The notes under the pieces were generated by a model. The model searched no databases, was not told the DNA's origin, and was given only the letters and a program-made list of their open reading frames with translations. Shown in pieces: positions 1 to 6,897 of a DNA stretch of 20,569 nucleotides. The translations under genes were made by a program, and so were the position numbers. How positions within the stretch are numbered: position 1 is the first letter of the stretch; every line of letters begins with the position of its first letter. Source of the stretch: Treponema sp. Its GTDB lineage: Bacteria > Spirochaetota > Spirochaetia > Treponematales > Treponemataceae. Location of the stretch: positions 1-20,569 of the forward strand of contig JAEDCN010000038.1 of NCBI GenBank assembly GCA_016294105.1. Reading direction: 5' to 3'.

Positions 1-31
1 AGCGAAGTGCGAGGCGGGGTAGGGTTCCCCA
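1..31. repeat. left copy of a dispersed repeat, shared in inverted orientation with the right end
   Basis: The first 31 bases, read on the minus strand, closely match 20431-20461. Both copies contain the tract GCCTCGCACTTCGCT preceded by a TACCC-type run and a GGGAACC-type run. They differ by about one base in the core plus a shift in the run of C residues. The left copy runs off the window, so its full length is unknown. It looks like a REP-like intergenic repeat lying just downstream of the dehydrogenase gene. Confidence 0.6.
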
Positions 32-109
32 GATTCCCTAGATAAATTTGTGTTCACCACCACTCGAGATGATGTTCCTGTTTCCCTGCTTCCTGGGATG
101 TGGCTGGGA

Positions 110-931
110 TTACTGATGTGGGCGCTTCTCGTGCAGATAGGTATGCCTAGCAAAAAAATAGTGTCCCACGAGGCGGCTCATAAAGGCGTTGAACTTCCAC
201 TTAAAGGCCCACAGGGCGATTTTCTTTCCTTTTTGCTGGCAAATAAGGGCATGACGAACAACCTTGTCTACTGGCTTTCCGCCAAGCACTTCTTTTCTGG
301 CACCATTGGAGGCCACATTGGCAAATTCTGTGGAAACAGAACCGGGGCAAAGGGCTAGAACGTGAATGCCCTTGTCTTTTAGCTCGGCGGCAAGGGCTAG
401 GGAAAAATTCCGCACGTAGGATTTTGAGGCGGCGTAGACGGCAAAGTTTCCCAAGGGAATGTAGGCTGCAAGGCTTGCCACATTGATAATGCTGCTGCCA
501 CTGTCAAGGTAGGGCAAGGCCGCCCCACAGATTCCGGTAAGGGAGGTAATGTTCAGCTCCACCATTTCCAGTTCTCGCTCCACTGGAGTTTCTTCAAAGG
601 GGCCGTAGGTGCCAAAGCCTGCGTTGTTCACCAGGGTATCTATAACAAAGCTTCCCACTTTGGCTTCTTCTGCAAACAGCTGGGAAAAAAGCTGGTAGCC
701 GTGTCTTCCAGAAATATCTTCTGGAATCACCTTAATGACAAGGGGATGTATCCCTTTGTTGGAAGCTTTTTGCTCCAGTGTGGATTCCAGTTCAGTTTTC
801 AGCTCCAGCAGTCGCTCTTTTCTTCGGGCCACCAGCCACAGTTCATCTCCATGACGAAACTGCAGAATCTGCCGGGCAAATTCCTGACCGATTCCAGAGC
901 TGGCTCCAGTAATAATGATGATTCGTTTCAC
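110..931 (-). CDS. short-chain dehydrogenase/reductase (SDR family)
   Basis: A 273-aa classical SDR, a cytoplasmic NAD(P)-dependent oxidoreductase of unknown substrate. The sequence shows the Rossmann glycine motif TGASSGIGQ (residues 8-16), the NNAG motif (102-105), the catalytic serine near 153 and the YxxxK pair Tyr166/Lys170. Length is normal for the family. The start is GTG at 931. There is no Shine-Dalgarno sequence; a TATACT box lies only six bases upstream (938-943), so the mRNA may be leaderless. It follows the DNA methyltransferase on the same strand with a 44-base gap but appears to have its own promoter. The closest general match is the DltE/YdfG-like SDR group; the physiological reaction cannot be told from the sequence. 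Confidence 0.9.
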   Translation of the reverse strand: MKRIIIITGASSGIGQEFARQILQFRHGDELWLVARRKERLLELKTELESTLEQKASNKGIHPLVIKVIPEDISGRHGYQLFSQLFAEEAKVGSFVIDTLVNNAGFGTYGPFEETPVERELEMVELNITSLTGICGAALPYLDSGSSIINVASLAAYIPLGNFAVYAASKSYVRNFSLALAAELKDKGIHVLALCPGSVSTEFANVASNGARKEVLGGKPVDKVVRHALICQQKGKKIALWAFKWKFNAFMSRLVGHYFFARHTYLHEKRPHQ

Positions 932-937
932 GGATGT

Positions 938-943
938 AGTATA
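938..943 (-). promoter_or_regulatory. -10 box TATACT for the SDR gene (leaderless arrangement)
   Basis: On the minus strand TATACT ends six bases before the GTG start at 931, so transcription would begin at about the start codon. The -35 region is poor (TTTTCC at 17-base spacing). Confidence 0.45.
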
Positions 944-975
944 CCACGGCAGGGCGGGAAGGAAAAGTCGATTTA

Positions 976-2112
976 CTACCGCTTGTTCACCACGTACAAA
1001 TATTCTGTTACATGGATATTTCTGTTTTGCAGGTTACGGGAGCCTCGGAAGGTGTTGTAATTGCATTCCAACCGCTGGACTTTTCCGTACTTGCTCAGGA
1101 GTCTTTCCATGTTGGTTGGGGTGATAAATCCCTCAGAATTGAAGGAAATCAGCAGGAAGGCTGCGGGAATGGTGGCAATGAGTTTTTCTAGAGCTGGTTC
1201 TACACAACGGGCCTTGTTGTACTGAGATCGATTCCAATGTTTAGGAATACCAGAAACTTGGCTTACCTCAGCTAGATTAGGCTCCTGTCCTGTGGCCAAG
1301 AGATTCAGCATAAAATAATTGGAGCCGTAGGGATGCTGGTTGTAGGGTGGATCGAGATAGGCAACATCCACGGGAGGTAATTGCTGGGCGGCAGCTTGTG
1401 CTTCCTTTTGCAACACCTCCACTGAACAGGAAAAGTTGCTGAAAACTGGATAGGGCAGGGTGATGGGAGCGGCAATTCGTTGTAATGCCTCACGAGCAGT
1501 GCCACCAAATTGTCCCACACCCTCCTTGTTCTTGTAAAAGCCCTTGAACACGCCAGAGGTGTTGGCATGGATTGAAGCTTGGGAAAGCAATGGGGCAAGG
1601 AAAAAGTCCTGTAGCTGGGGTGGCACCTGCTGGTCAATGAGTTTGCGGGCGGTGTCAAGGAAGCGAGCATTGCGGGTGGTGTAAAAGCATCGTTCTCCCG
1701 GCTGGATAGTGGTGTCGTCTGCAGGAGCATAGTGGCGGGAAATGAAGCCTGGTTCCAAGGGCTGGTTTTCCAGCTGCTGGCAAAGGTGAAGGTGTAGCTG
1801 CCGTAATTCTTGAGTATCTGCTTCAGCCTTATTTGTTTGGTAGCATCGATTAATTATGGCAGAATACAACTCCAAGTCATTGACCCACAGCTGGCTTGCA
1901 AACTGTCGGAAATAGCGAGCCACTACTCCTGATCCAGAGAAGCAGTCAAAAATAGAAAGCTTCTCCTTATTTAATTCCTTTTGTGCAATGGAAATACCCT
2001 GTCCAATAAAATCCAGTAGGGCTCGCTTATTCCCAATGTAGGTAATAAGCTGCTCCTGCAGGTAGGCGGGATTTTCCTGAACAGTGAGGGAATCTGGCAG
2101 TTCGTGGCTCAT
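976..2112 (-). CDS. orphan D12-class N6-adenine DNA methyltransferase
   Basis: A 378-aa protein from ATG 2112. It transfers methyl groups from S-adenosylmethionine to adenine N6 in DNA. Motif order is that of the D12/alpha class. There is an N-terminal YIGNKRALLDFIG segment (motif X), then motif I FDCFSGSGVV, a middle variable region that would hold target recognition, and the catalytic DPPYN in a DPPYNQHPYGSNYFMLN segment (motif IV). No restriction endonuclease gene lies beside it, so it is either solitary or a remnant of a restriction-modification system. An alternative GTG start at 2142 would overlap the end of lrgB; neither start has a clear ribosome binding site. ATG 2112 is preferred because it lies just after the lrgB stop and leaves the N-terminal motif complete. 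The target site cannot be read from the sequence. Confidence 0.85.
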   Translation of the reverse strand: MSHELPDSLTVQENPAYLQEQLITYIGNKRALLDFIGQGISIAQKELNKEKLSIFDCFSGSGVVARYFRQFASQLWVNDLELYSAIINRCYQTNKAEADTQELRQLHLHLCQQLENQPLEPGFISRHYAPADDTTIQPGERCFYTTRNARFLDTARKLIDQQVPPQLQDFFLAPLLSQASIHANTSGVFKGFYKNKEGVGQFGGTAREALQRIAAPITLPYPVFSNFSCSVEVLQKEAQAAAQQLPPVDVAYLDPPYNQHPYGSNYFMLNLLATGQEPNLAEVSQVSGIPKHWNRSQYNKARCVEPALEKLIATIPAAFLLISFNSEGFITPTNMERLLSKYGKVQRLECNYNTFRGSRNLQNRNIHVTEYLYVVNKR

Positions 2113-2119
2113 GGAAAAA

Positions 2120-2830
2120 TCAGGTGAGAGGAAGGATAGCACACCATATTACAGTGGCAATTCCTGCACAGCCAATGGCAAGGCCGCTCATGGCTCCTTC
2201 CACCTCTCCCATTTCTAGTGCCTTGGTGGTACCTGTTACGTGGCTACTGGTTCCCATGGCAACTCCGATGGCCACAGGGTTTGTTATCTTGAACAGCTTA
2301 GCCAAGGAAGGACAAACCAAGGCACCAAAGTTACCAGTAATGATGATTCCGGCTACGGTGATGGCAGGAATTCCTCCAAAGGCTTCCGTAAGACTCCATC
2401 CAATGGCTGTAGTAACAGACTTTGGAGCCATGGAAAGGATGATATTCCAGTCCAGGTTGAACCATTTTCCCATGATGGTGATACTGCCAACGGCGGTGAG
2501 GGCACCCACAGTTGTACCCACCAGAATAGGCAGGATATTTTTCTTCAAGGTTTCCAGTTGCTCGTACATGGACACTGCCAGTATAGCGGTGGCTGGAGAC
2601 AGGAAGATGGCTATCATATAACCACCAATATAGTAGCTTTCGTAGGGAATTTTTGTATAACCCAAAAAGAGGCAGCAAACTACAATGGCTATCAGTAAGG
2701 GATGGGTAATGGGATGCTTCCATTTTTTGTAGATAACCAGTCCCAGCTGGTAGGAAAAGATGGAAAGACACAGACCAAAAAATGGTGAGTTGATAAAGGT
2801 GGTCCAGAGGGTTACAAGTGTCTCATTCAT
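2120..2830 (-). CDS. lrgB: LrgB/CidB family membrane protein
   Basis: A 236-aa multi-pass membrane protein of the LrgB/CidB/YohK family, the partner of LrgA/CidA in holin-antiholin-like or metabolite-export systems. The conserved core is visible: APKSVTTAIGW, then the glycine-rich segment around ITGNFGALVCPSL and the GTSSHVTGTTKALE segment near the C terminus. ATG 2830 is chosen over ATG 2836 because the AAGGAG ribosome binding site abuts 2836 but is six bases from 2830. The lrgA stop (TGA, 2823-2825) lies inside this start region, giving an 8-base overlap and probable translational coupling. In bacteria the family has been tied to lysis control and, in some species, to pyruvate or glycolate transport; which applies here is open. 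Confidence 0.9.
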   Translation of the reverse strand: MNETLVTLWTTFINSPFFGLCLSIFSYQLGLVIYKKWKHPITHPLLIAIVVCCLFLGYTKIPYESYYIGGYMIAIFLSPATAILAVSMYEQLETLKKNILPILVGTTVGALTAVGSITIMGKWFNLDWNIILSMAPKSVTTAIGWSLTEAFGGIPAITVAGIIITGNFGALVCPSLAKLFKITNPVAIGVAMGTSSHVTGTTKALEMGEVEGAMSGLAIGCAGIATVIWCAILPLT

Positions 2831-3218
2831 TGTCATCTCCTTGGAACTGAGCTTGTGGAATGGATTTTTTCTTTTGGGTCAGTTTCATAGTGAGATTTAC
2901 TGCAAAGGCGGTGACCAAAAAGGTAAGAATGGTAGAAACCATGCTGATAACCAGTAGGGGAATCAATATTTCTTTCAGCAGCTCTGTGTGCTGGATGATG
3001 CTAACACTGGAAGGAACTAAGAAAAATGCCATGTTCTGCTTTAAAAACTGGGCTTTTTGACGGATGTGGTCGATCTTCATTACCCGCACCAATAGCAGGA
3101 TGAAAATCAGTATCATTCCGATGATGTTTCCTGGAAGGATAAAGGGCAGTATGGAGGAAAGAGCTTCTCCCACCAGACAAATGCCAAGGACAATGCCAAT
3201 CTGTAACAAGATATTCAT
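2823..3218 (-). CDS. lrgA: LrgA/CidA family holin-like membrane protein
   Basis: A 131-aa protein from ATG 3218 that begins MNILLQIGIVLGICLVGEAL, the standard beginning of CidA/LrgA proteins. It has about four hydrophobic segments and the conserved LPGNIIGMILIFILL motif, then FLVPSSVSI. It overlaps lrgB and forms a two-gene operon with it. In-frame starts also exist at ATG 3227 and TTG 3285-3287; the TTG would overlap the preceding antitoxin stop. 3218 is preferred because the resulting protein matches family length. No strong ribosome binding site is visible, so the start is uncertain. No promoter was identified; it may sit inside the antitoxin gene, or transcription may continue from the toxin-antitoxin promoter. 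Confidence 0.85.
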   Translation of the reverse strand: MNILLQIGIVLGICLVGEALSSILPFILPGNIIGMILIFILLLVRVMKIDHIRQKAQFLKQNMAFFLVPSSVSIIQHTELLKEILIPLLVISMVSTILTFLVTAFAVNLTMKLTQKKKSIPQAQFQGDDNE

Positions 3219-3279
3219 GCCCCACATAATGCCACTTTTTGAAGATTCTTGCAATCGAGGTGGGGGAAATCCTTTCTTT

Positions 3280-3591
3280 TTATTCAACAGTAAAAAATGA
3301 GATGGCTTTTTCTTTGTGCTCCGAAAGAATTCCCATTAACCGGAAAGCGGAGCCTGTGGGGTGGCTTCTTCCCGCTTCCCATGCCTCCACAGTTTTTTTT
3401 GACACTCCCATATAGCAGGCAAAAATAGTTTGTGTCATTCCAGCTGCGGTACGAATTGTTCTGATTTCTGAAGGGTTGAATTCTTTAACGGGAGCAATCA
3501 TGTATGTCGTTTTCTTTGCGGAAATTCTTCCTTTTTCAAATTCGATTGCTTCTTGCAAACCTTCTTTTAAGTCTTCAAATAAAGAGTTCAT
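3280..3591 (-). CDS. HigA-type antitoxin with helix-turn-helix (XRE) domain
   Basis: A 103-aa DNA-binding protein. The C-terminal two thirds hold an XRE-type helix-turn-helix: GMTQTIFACYMGVSKKTVEAW followed by the AGRSHPTG turn. The N-terminal 45 residues are charged and probably bind the toxin. ATG 3591 has an AGGAG ribosome binding site six bases upstream. The gene lies nine bases after the stop of the RelE/HigB-like toxin. The toxin-first order is that of higBA systems. It most resembles the NadS/HigA-2 group (COG2944-like). Expected role: neutralise the toxin and repress the operon through the inverted repeat at 3973-3991. Confidence 0.85.
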   Translation of the reverse strand: MNSLFEDLKEGLQEAIEFEKGRISAKKTTYMIAPVKEFNPSEIRTIRTAAGMTQTIFACYMGVSKKTVEAWEAGRSHPTGSAFRLMGILSEHKEKAISFFTVE

Positions 3592-3600
3592 ATTTTTCTC

Positions 3601-3894
3601 CTATACCTTGCGTGAGTTGGCAGCCTCATTTTTTAGTGCTTTTACAAGTTTTTTCAAGACAGTCTTTTCTTCGGCAGAAAGATTCTCTTGCTCTTTTTTT
3701 GTAAAAGCAGTAATAAGGTATGTCACTTCATATTCCTCAAAGTCTGTATAACAAACACGAACACTTCCACTTTTTCCTTTGTTTTCGAGGGGAAAGCGTA
3801 CTTTTCTGATGCCTCCTGTTCCTTCCATTACGGGACCTGACTGAGGATTCTTTAGAAGCATTGTCTGCAAATTTAGCAAGTCTCCATCATTCAA
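3601..3894 (-). CDS. HigB/RelE-like toxin, start codon unclear
   Basis: As drawn, a 97-aa protein from TTG 3894, with an AAGGA sequence seven bases upstream. It matches the HigB-2/RelE-like (Gp49, COG4737) mRNA interferase group: LLKNPQSG..MEGTGGIRKVRF, then a basic stretch, VRVCYTDF and YLITAFTKKEQENLSAEE. In the same frame, 14 more codons upstream (to 3936) encode a segment TFIEVPLFTKRWKEIGLNDGD-like in character that aligns with the family's first strand and helix. Between that segment and the nearest in-frame stop there is no ATG, GTG or TTG. A GAGGA sequence sits five bases before an ATA codon (3934-3936). So the toxin either starts at ATA or has lost its proper start and is N-terminally shortened. 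Confidence 0.75.
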   Translation of the reverse strand: MNDGDLLNLQTMLLKNPQSGPVMEGTGGIRKVRFPLENKGKSGSVRVCYTDFEEYEVTYLITAFTKKEQENLSAEEKTVLKKLVKALKNEAANSRKV

Positions 3895-3972
3895 TCCAAT
3901 TTCCTTCCATCTCTTCGTGAATAATGGTACTTCTATGAAAGTCCTCGTGAATATATCTATAAGTTAATACTG

Positions 3973-3991
3973 CACCCTATTTTATAGGGTG
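3973..3991. promoter_or_regulatory. inverted-repeat operator of the toxin-antitoxin operon
   Basis: A perfect 8-base inverted repeat CACCCTAT-TTT-ATAGGGTG. On the minus strand it begins within a TTGACA -35-like box (3990-3995) and fills the promoter spacer of the toxin gene. Position and symmetry are those of an autoregulatory antitoxin binding site. Confidence 0.55.
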
Positions 3992-4084
3992 TCAATATCA
4001 AAAAATAAATTGACGTATTTAGGGTTGTTGGGTGCTGCCACACCTTCCCCGCCACCCAATCTCCAATTTATTTTCCTACTTGTA

Positions 4085-4135
4085 TTGTAGAAAATGGCTC
4101 CTTTGTGGTAATATGGCTTGACTTTCACTAAAGTC
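4085..4135 (+). promoter_or_regulatory. possible gdhA promoter with adjacent small inverted repeat
   Basis: TTGTAG (4085-4090) and TAATAT (4109-4114) are separated by 18 bases and make a weak sigma-70-like promoter. Just downstream GACTTT-CACT-AAAGTC (4120-4135) is a perfect 6-base inverted repeat, a candidate regulator site. The rest of the 3937-4172 intergenic stretch shows nothing else beyond the toxin operator. Confidence 0.3.
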
Positions 4136-4172
4136 TATGTAGACAGATTTTATATCCTTGGGGGTAATGACG

Positions 4173-5519
4173 ATGAAGAATGCGTACGTGAAGCGGGTTT
4201 GGGAGCAGGTGCAGGCCAAGAATGGCCATGAGAGTGAGTACTTGCAGGCTGTTCAGGAGGTGCTGGAGTCCCTGGAGCCAGTGGTGGAGCAGATGCCTGA
4301 GTTGGAGGCCAATTCCATCTTGGAGCGGATTGTGGAGCCGGAGCGTGTCATTATGTTCCGGGTTCCTTGGATGGACGATTCTGGAAAGGTGCAGGTAAAC
4401 CGTGGCTTCCGTGTTCAGTATAACAGTGCCATCGGTCCTTACAAGGGTGGTATCCGTTTCCATCCCTCCGTTAATTTGAGTATCTTGAAGTTCTTGGGCT
4501 TTGAACAGGTGTTCAAGAACAGCCTTACTACCTTGCCCATGGGTGGCGGTAAGGGTGGATCTGACTTTGATCCCCACGGAAAATCTGACGCTGAAGTAAT
4601 GCGTTTCTGCCAGTCTTTTATGACAGAGCTGTATCGTCACATTGGTGCAGACACTGACGTTCCTGCTGGTGACATTGGTGTTGGTGGCCGTGAGGTGGGC
4701 TATATGTTCGGCCAGTACAAGCGGATCTGCAACGAGTTCACTGGCGTGCTCACCGGAAAGGGCCTCCAGTTCGGTGGCTCCCTCATCCGGCCTGAGGCCA
4801 CCGGCTACGGCTGCGTCTACTTTGCCCAGAACATGCTGGCGGTGAAGGGAGAGGACTTCAAGGGAAAGGTTTGTGCTGTATCTGGCTCTGGAAACGTAGC
4901 TCAGTTCTGTGCAGAAAAGCTGATTCAGCTGGGAGCAAAGCCTGTTACCCTGTCTGACTCTGCTGGATTCATCTATGACCCAGATGGAATCGATGCTGAA
5001 AAGCTTGCCTTTGTAAAGGAATTGAAGAACGTAAAGCGTGGTCGCATTAAGGAATATGCAGAAAAGTATCCTAGTGCTACCTACACAGAAGGTCAGCGTC
5101 CTTGGTCTGTAAAGTGCGACTGTGCCTTCCCCTGTGCCACTCAGAACGAGTTGAACGGCGATGAGGCCAAGACTCTGATTGCTAACGGCGTGAAGTTGGT
5201 AGCAGAAGGTGCCAACATGCCTTCTACTCCAGAAGCTGTGGCTGCCTTCCAGGGTGCTGGCGTTATGTTTGCTCCCGGAAAGGCCTCTAATGCAGGTGGT
5301 GTAGCAACCTCTGGATTGGAAATGAGCCAGAACTCTATCCGCATGTCTTGGAGCCGTGAGGAAGTTGACGAAAAACTGAAGGGTATCATGAAGAATATCC
5401 ACGACAATGCCTACGCTGCAGCTAAGCAGTTCGGTATGGAAGGCAACTATGTAGCTGGTGCCAATATTGCTGGCTTCCTGAAGGTTGCTCAGGCCATGAT
5501 TGCCCAAGGTGTTGTATAA
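4173..5519 (+). CDS. gdhA: NADP-specific glutamate dehydrogenase
   Basis: A 448-aa hexameric-type glutamate dehydrogenase. It reductively aminates 2-oxoglutarate with ammonium and NADPH (EC 1.4.1.4), the main low-affinity nitrogen assimilation step. The substrate domain has KGGIRFHPSV (91-100) and the catalytic lysine motif PMGGGKGG (Lys127). PAGDIGVGGRE (Asp167) follows, and the coenzyme domain carries GSGNVAQ (about 238-244). Length is normal for the 50-kDa class. ATG 4173 is chosen because the GGGGG ribosome binding site (4160-4164) is eight bases away. ATG 4167 and TTG 4158 are in-frame alternatives closer to or inside that site. A hairpin follows the stop (5542-5617). The upstream inverted repeat at 4120-4135 could be a regulator site. 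Confidence 0.95.
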   Translation: MKNAYVKRVWEQVQAKNGHESEYLQAVQEVLESLEPVVEQMPELEANSILERIVEPERVIMFRVPWMDDSGKVQVNRGFRVQYNSAIGPYKGGIRFHPSVNLSILKFLGFEQVFKNSLTTLPMGGGKGGSDFDPHGKSDAEVMRFCQSFMTELYRHIGADTDVPAGDIGVGGREVGYMFGQYKRICNEFTGVLTGKGLQFGGSLIRPEATGYGCVYFAQNMLAVKGEDFKGKVCAVSGSGNVAQFCAEKLIQLGAKPVTLSDSAGFIYDPDGIDAEKLAFVKELKNVKRGRIKEYAEKYPSATYTEGQRPWSVKCDCAFPCATQNELNGDEAKTLIANGVKLVAEGANMPSTPEAVAAFQGAGVMFAPGKASNAGGVATSGLEMSQNSIRMSWSREEVDEKLKGIMKNIHDNAYAAAKQFGMEGNYVAGANIAGFLKVAQAMIAQGVV

Positions 5520-5541
5520 ACCAAGATAGGTTATAAGCCAA

Positions 5542-5617
5542 AGAGCCTGCCTTGTGGAGATTTCGGTACAGTGGTTTCCACTGAGCCTTGTGCTTCGCAA
5601 TGCAGGCTTTATTTTTT
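5542..5617 (+). terminator. terminator or attenuator-like structure between gdhA and the OAH sulfhydrylase gene
   Basis: AGCCTGC (5544-5550) pairs with GCAGGCT (5602-5608), extended by two more pairs and followed by TTATTTTTT. Inside it CAGTGG-TTT-CCACTG (5569-5583) forms a second perfect hairpin. The branched shape before a T-run fits a gdhA terminator; readthrough control of the next gene is possible. No known S-box (SAM) riboswitch motif was found. Confidence 0.55.
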
Positions 5618-5631
5618 CAAAGGAGAAAATT

Positions 5632-6897
5632 ATGAAGATTGAAACAGAATGTCTCCACGCAGGCTATACTCCAAAAAACGGGGAGCCTCGTGTTGTGCCC
5701 ATCGTTCAGAGCACCACCTATTGCTTTGACTCCACCGAGCATATTGCTGAATTGTTCGACATGCCCACGGAATTCATGTATTCCCGTTTTGCAAACCCCA
5801 CCTGTGATGCAGTAGAAAAGAAGATTGCGACACTGGAAGGTGGTGTTGGTGCCATGCTCACCTCCAGCGGTCAGTCTGCGGTTTTGTGTACCATCTTGAA
5901 CCTGTGTAAGGCTGGAGACAGTGTTGTTGCTGTTTCCACTATTTATGGTGGTGTTATTAATCTCTTGTCCGTTACTCTCAAGCGAATGGGCATTGATTGT
6001 ATTTGGGTTTCTCCCGATGCCACTCCCGGCCAGATTCGCAAGGCTATCCGCAAGAATACCAAGTTGGTGTTCGGTGAAACCATTGCAAATCCTGCCCTGC
6101 GGGTACTGGACATTGAACGCTTTGCCAAGGCTGCCCACGAAAAGGGTGTTCCTCTGGTAATCGATAATACCTTTGCTACACCAGTTTTGTGCCAGCCTTT
6201 GAAGTGGGGTGCAGATATTGTGGTTCACTCCACCACCAAGTACATGGATGGCCATGCATTGCAGGTGGGCGGTGTAATCGTAGACGGCGGTACCTTTGAC
6301 TGGACTGTTGGAGACAAGTTCAGTGACTTTAACACCCCTGATGAAAGTTACCACGGTGTAGTGTACACAAGAGATTTTGGCAAGATGGCCTTTATTATCA
6401 AGGCTCGAATGCAGATTATGCGTGATTTGGGTATCTATCAGTCTGCCCACGCTGCCTTCCTGCTGAACCTGGGACTGGAAACCTTGCCGGTGCGTATGCG
6501 TCAGTACAGCTTGAATGCTTCTATCGTGGCTGAATACTTGAATTGCAGCGACAAGATTGAGTCTGTTATCTATCCCGGTCTGCCAAAAAGCCAGGACAAG
6601 AAGCTGGTGAAAAAATATTTGCAGAATGGCTGTAGCGGTGTTATTACCTTTGTTATCAAGGGTGGACGTGAGGCTGCCGTTCGATTTATGGATTCCTTAG
6701 AGCTTGCTTCTCGTGTTGTGCACGTGGCAGACATCCGTACCTGTGTATTGCATCCTGCCAGCTCCACTCACCGTCAAGCAACTGATGAGCAGCTGGAAGC
6801 TGCCGGAATTAACGCTGGTATGATTCGCCTTTCTTGCGGTTTGGAAAATGTAGAAGACATTATTGCAGATATTGAACAGGCATTGGAGAAGGTGTAA
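5632..6897 (+). CDS. O-acetylhomoserine sulfhydrylase / Cys-Met metabolism PLP-dependent enzyme
   Basis: A 421-aa PLP enzyme of the Cys/Met metabolism family, cytoplasmic. The best fit is O-acetylhomoserine aminocarboxypropyltransferase, which makes homocysteine or methionine precursors from O-acetylhomoserine and sulfide or methanethiol. Visible are YSRFANPT (50-57), SSGQSA (78-83), the PLP-stacking IYGG tyrosine (Tyr105), the DNTFATP aspartate (Asp178) and the Schiff-base lysine in VHSTTKYMDGH (Lys203). The C-terminal HPASSTHRQ segment fits this group. ATG 5632 has an ideal AAGGAG six bases upstream; the open frame continues back to 5554 but through the terminator structure. The PHP phosphatase gene follows without a gap. 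Methionine gamma-lyase or cystathionine gamma-synthase activity cannot be excluded by sequence. Confidence 0.85.
   Translation: MKIETECLHAGYTPKNGEPRVVPIVQSTTYCFDSTEHIAELFDMPTEFMYSRFANPTCDAVEKKIATLEGGVGAMLTSSGQSAVLCTILNLCKAGDSVVAVSTIYGGVINLLSVTLKRMGIDCIWVSPDATPGQIRKAIRKNTKLVFGETIANPALRVLDIERFAKAAHEKGVPLVIDNTFATPVLCQPLKWGADIVVHSTTKYMDGHALQVGGVIVDGGTFDWTVGDKFSDFNTPDESYHGVVYTRDFGKMAFIIKARMQIMRDLGIYQSAHAAFLLNLGLETLPVRMRQYSLNASIVAEYLNCSDKIESVIYPGLPKSQDKKLVKKYLQNGCSGVITFVIKGGREAAVRFMDSLELASRVVHVADIRTCVLHPASSTHRQATDEQLEAAGINAGMIRLSCGLENVEDIIADIEQALEKV

Noticed and set aside
4128..5600. 490-aa minus-strand open frame opposite gdhA
   Set aside because: It is the antisense shadow of a well-conserved gene and shows no motif or ribosome binding site.
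5520..5631. SAM riboswitch ahead of the OAH sulfhydrylase gene
   Set aside because: No S-box core or other SAM-sensing motif that I know is visible; the structure is better read as a terminator.
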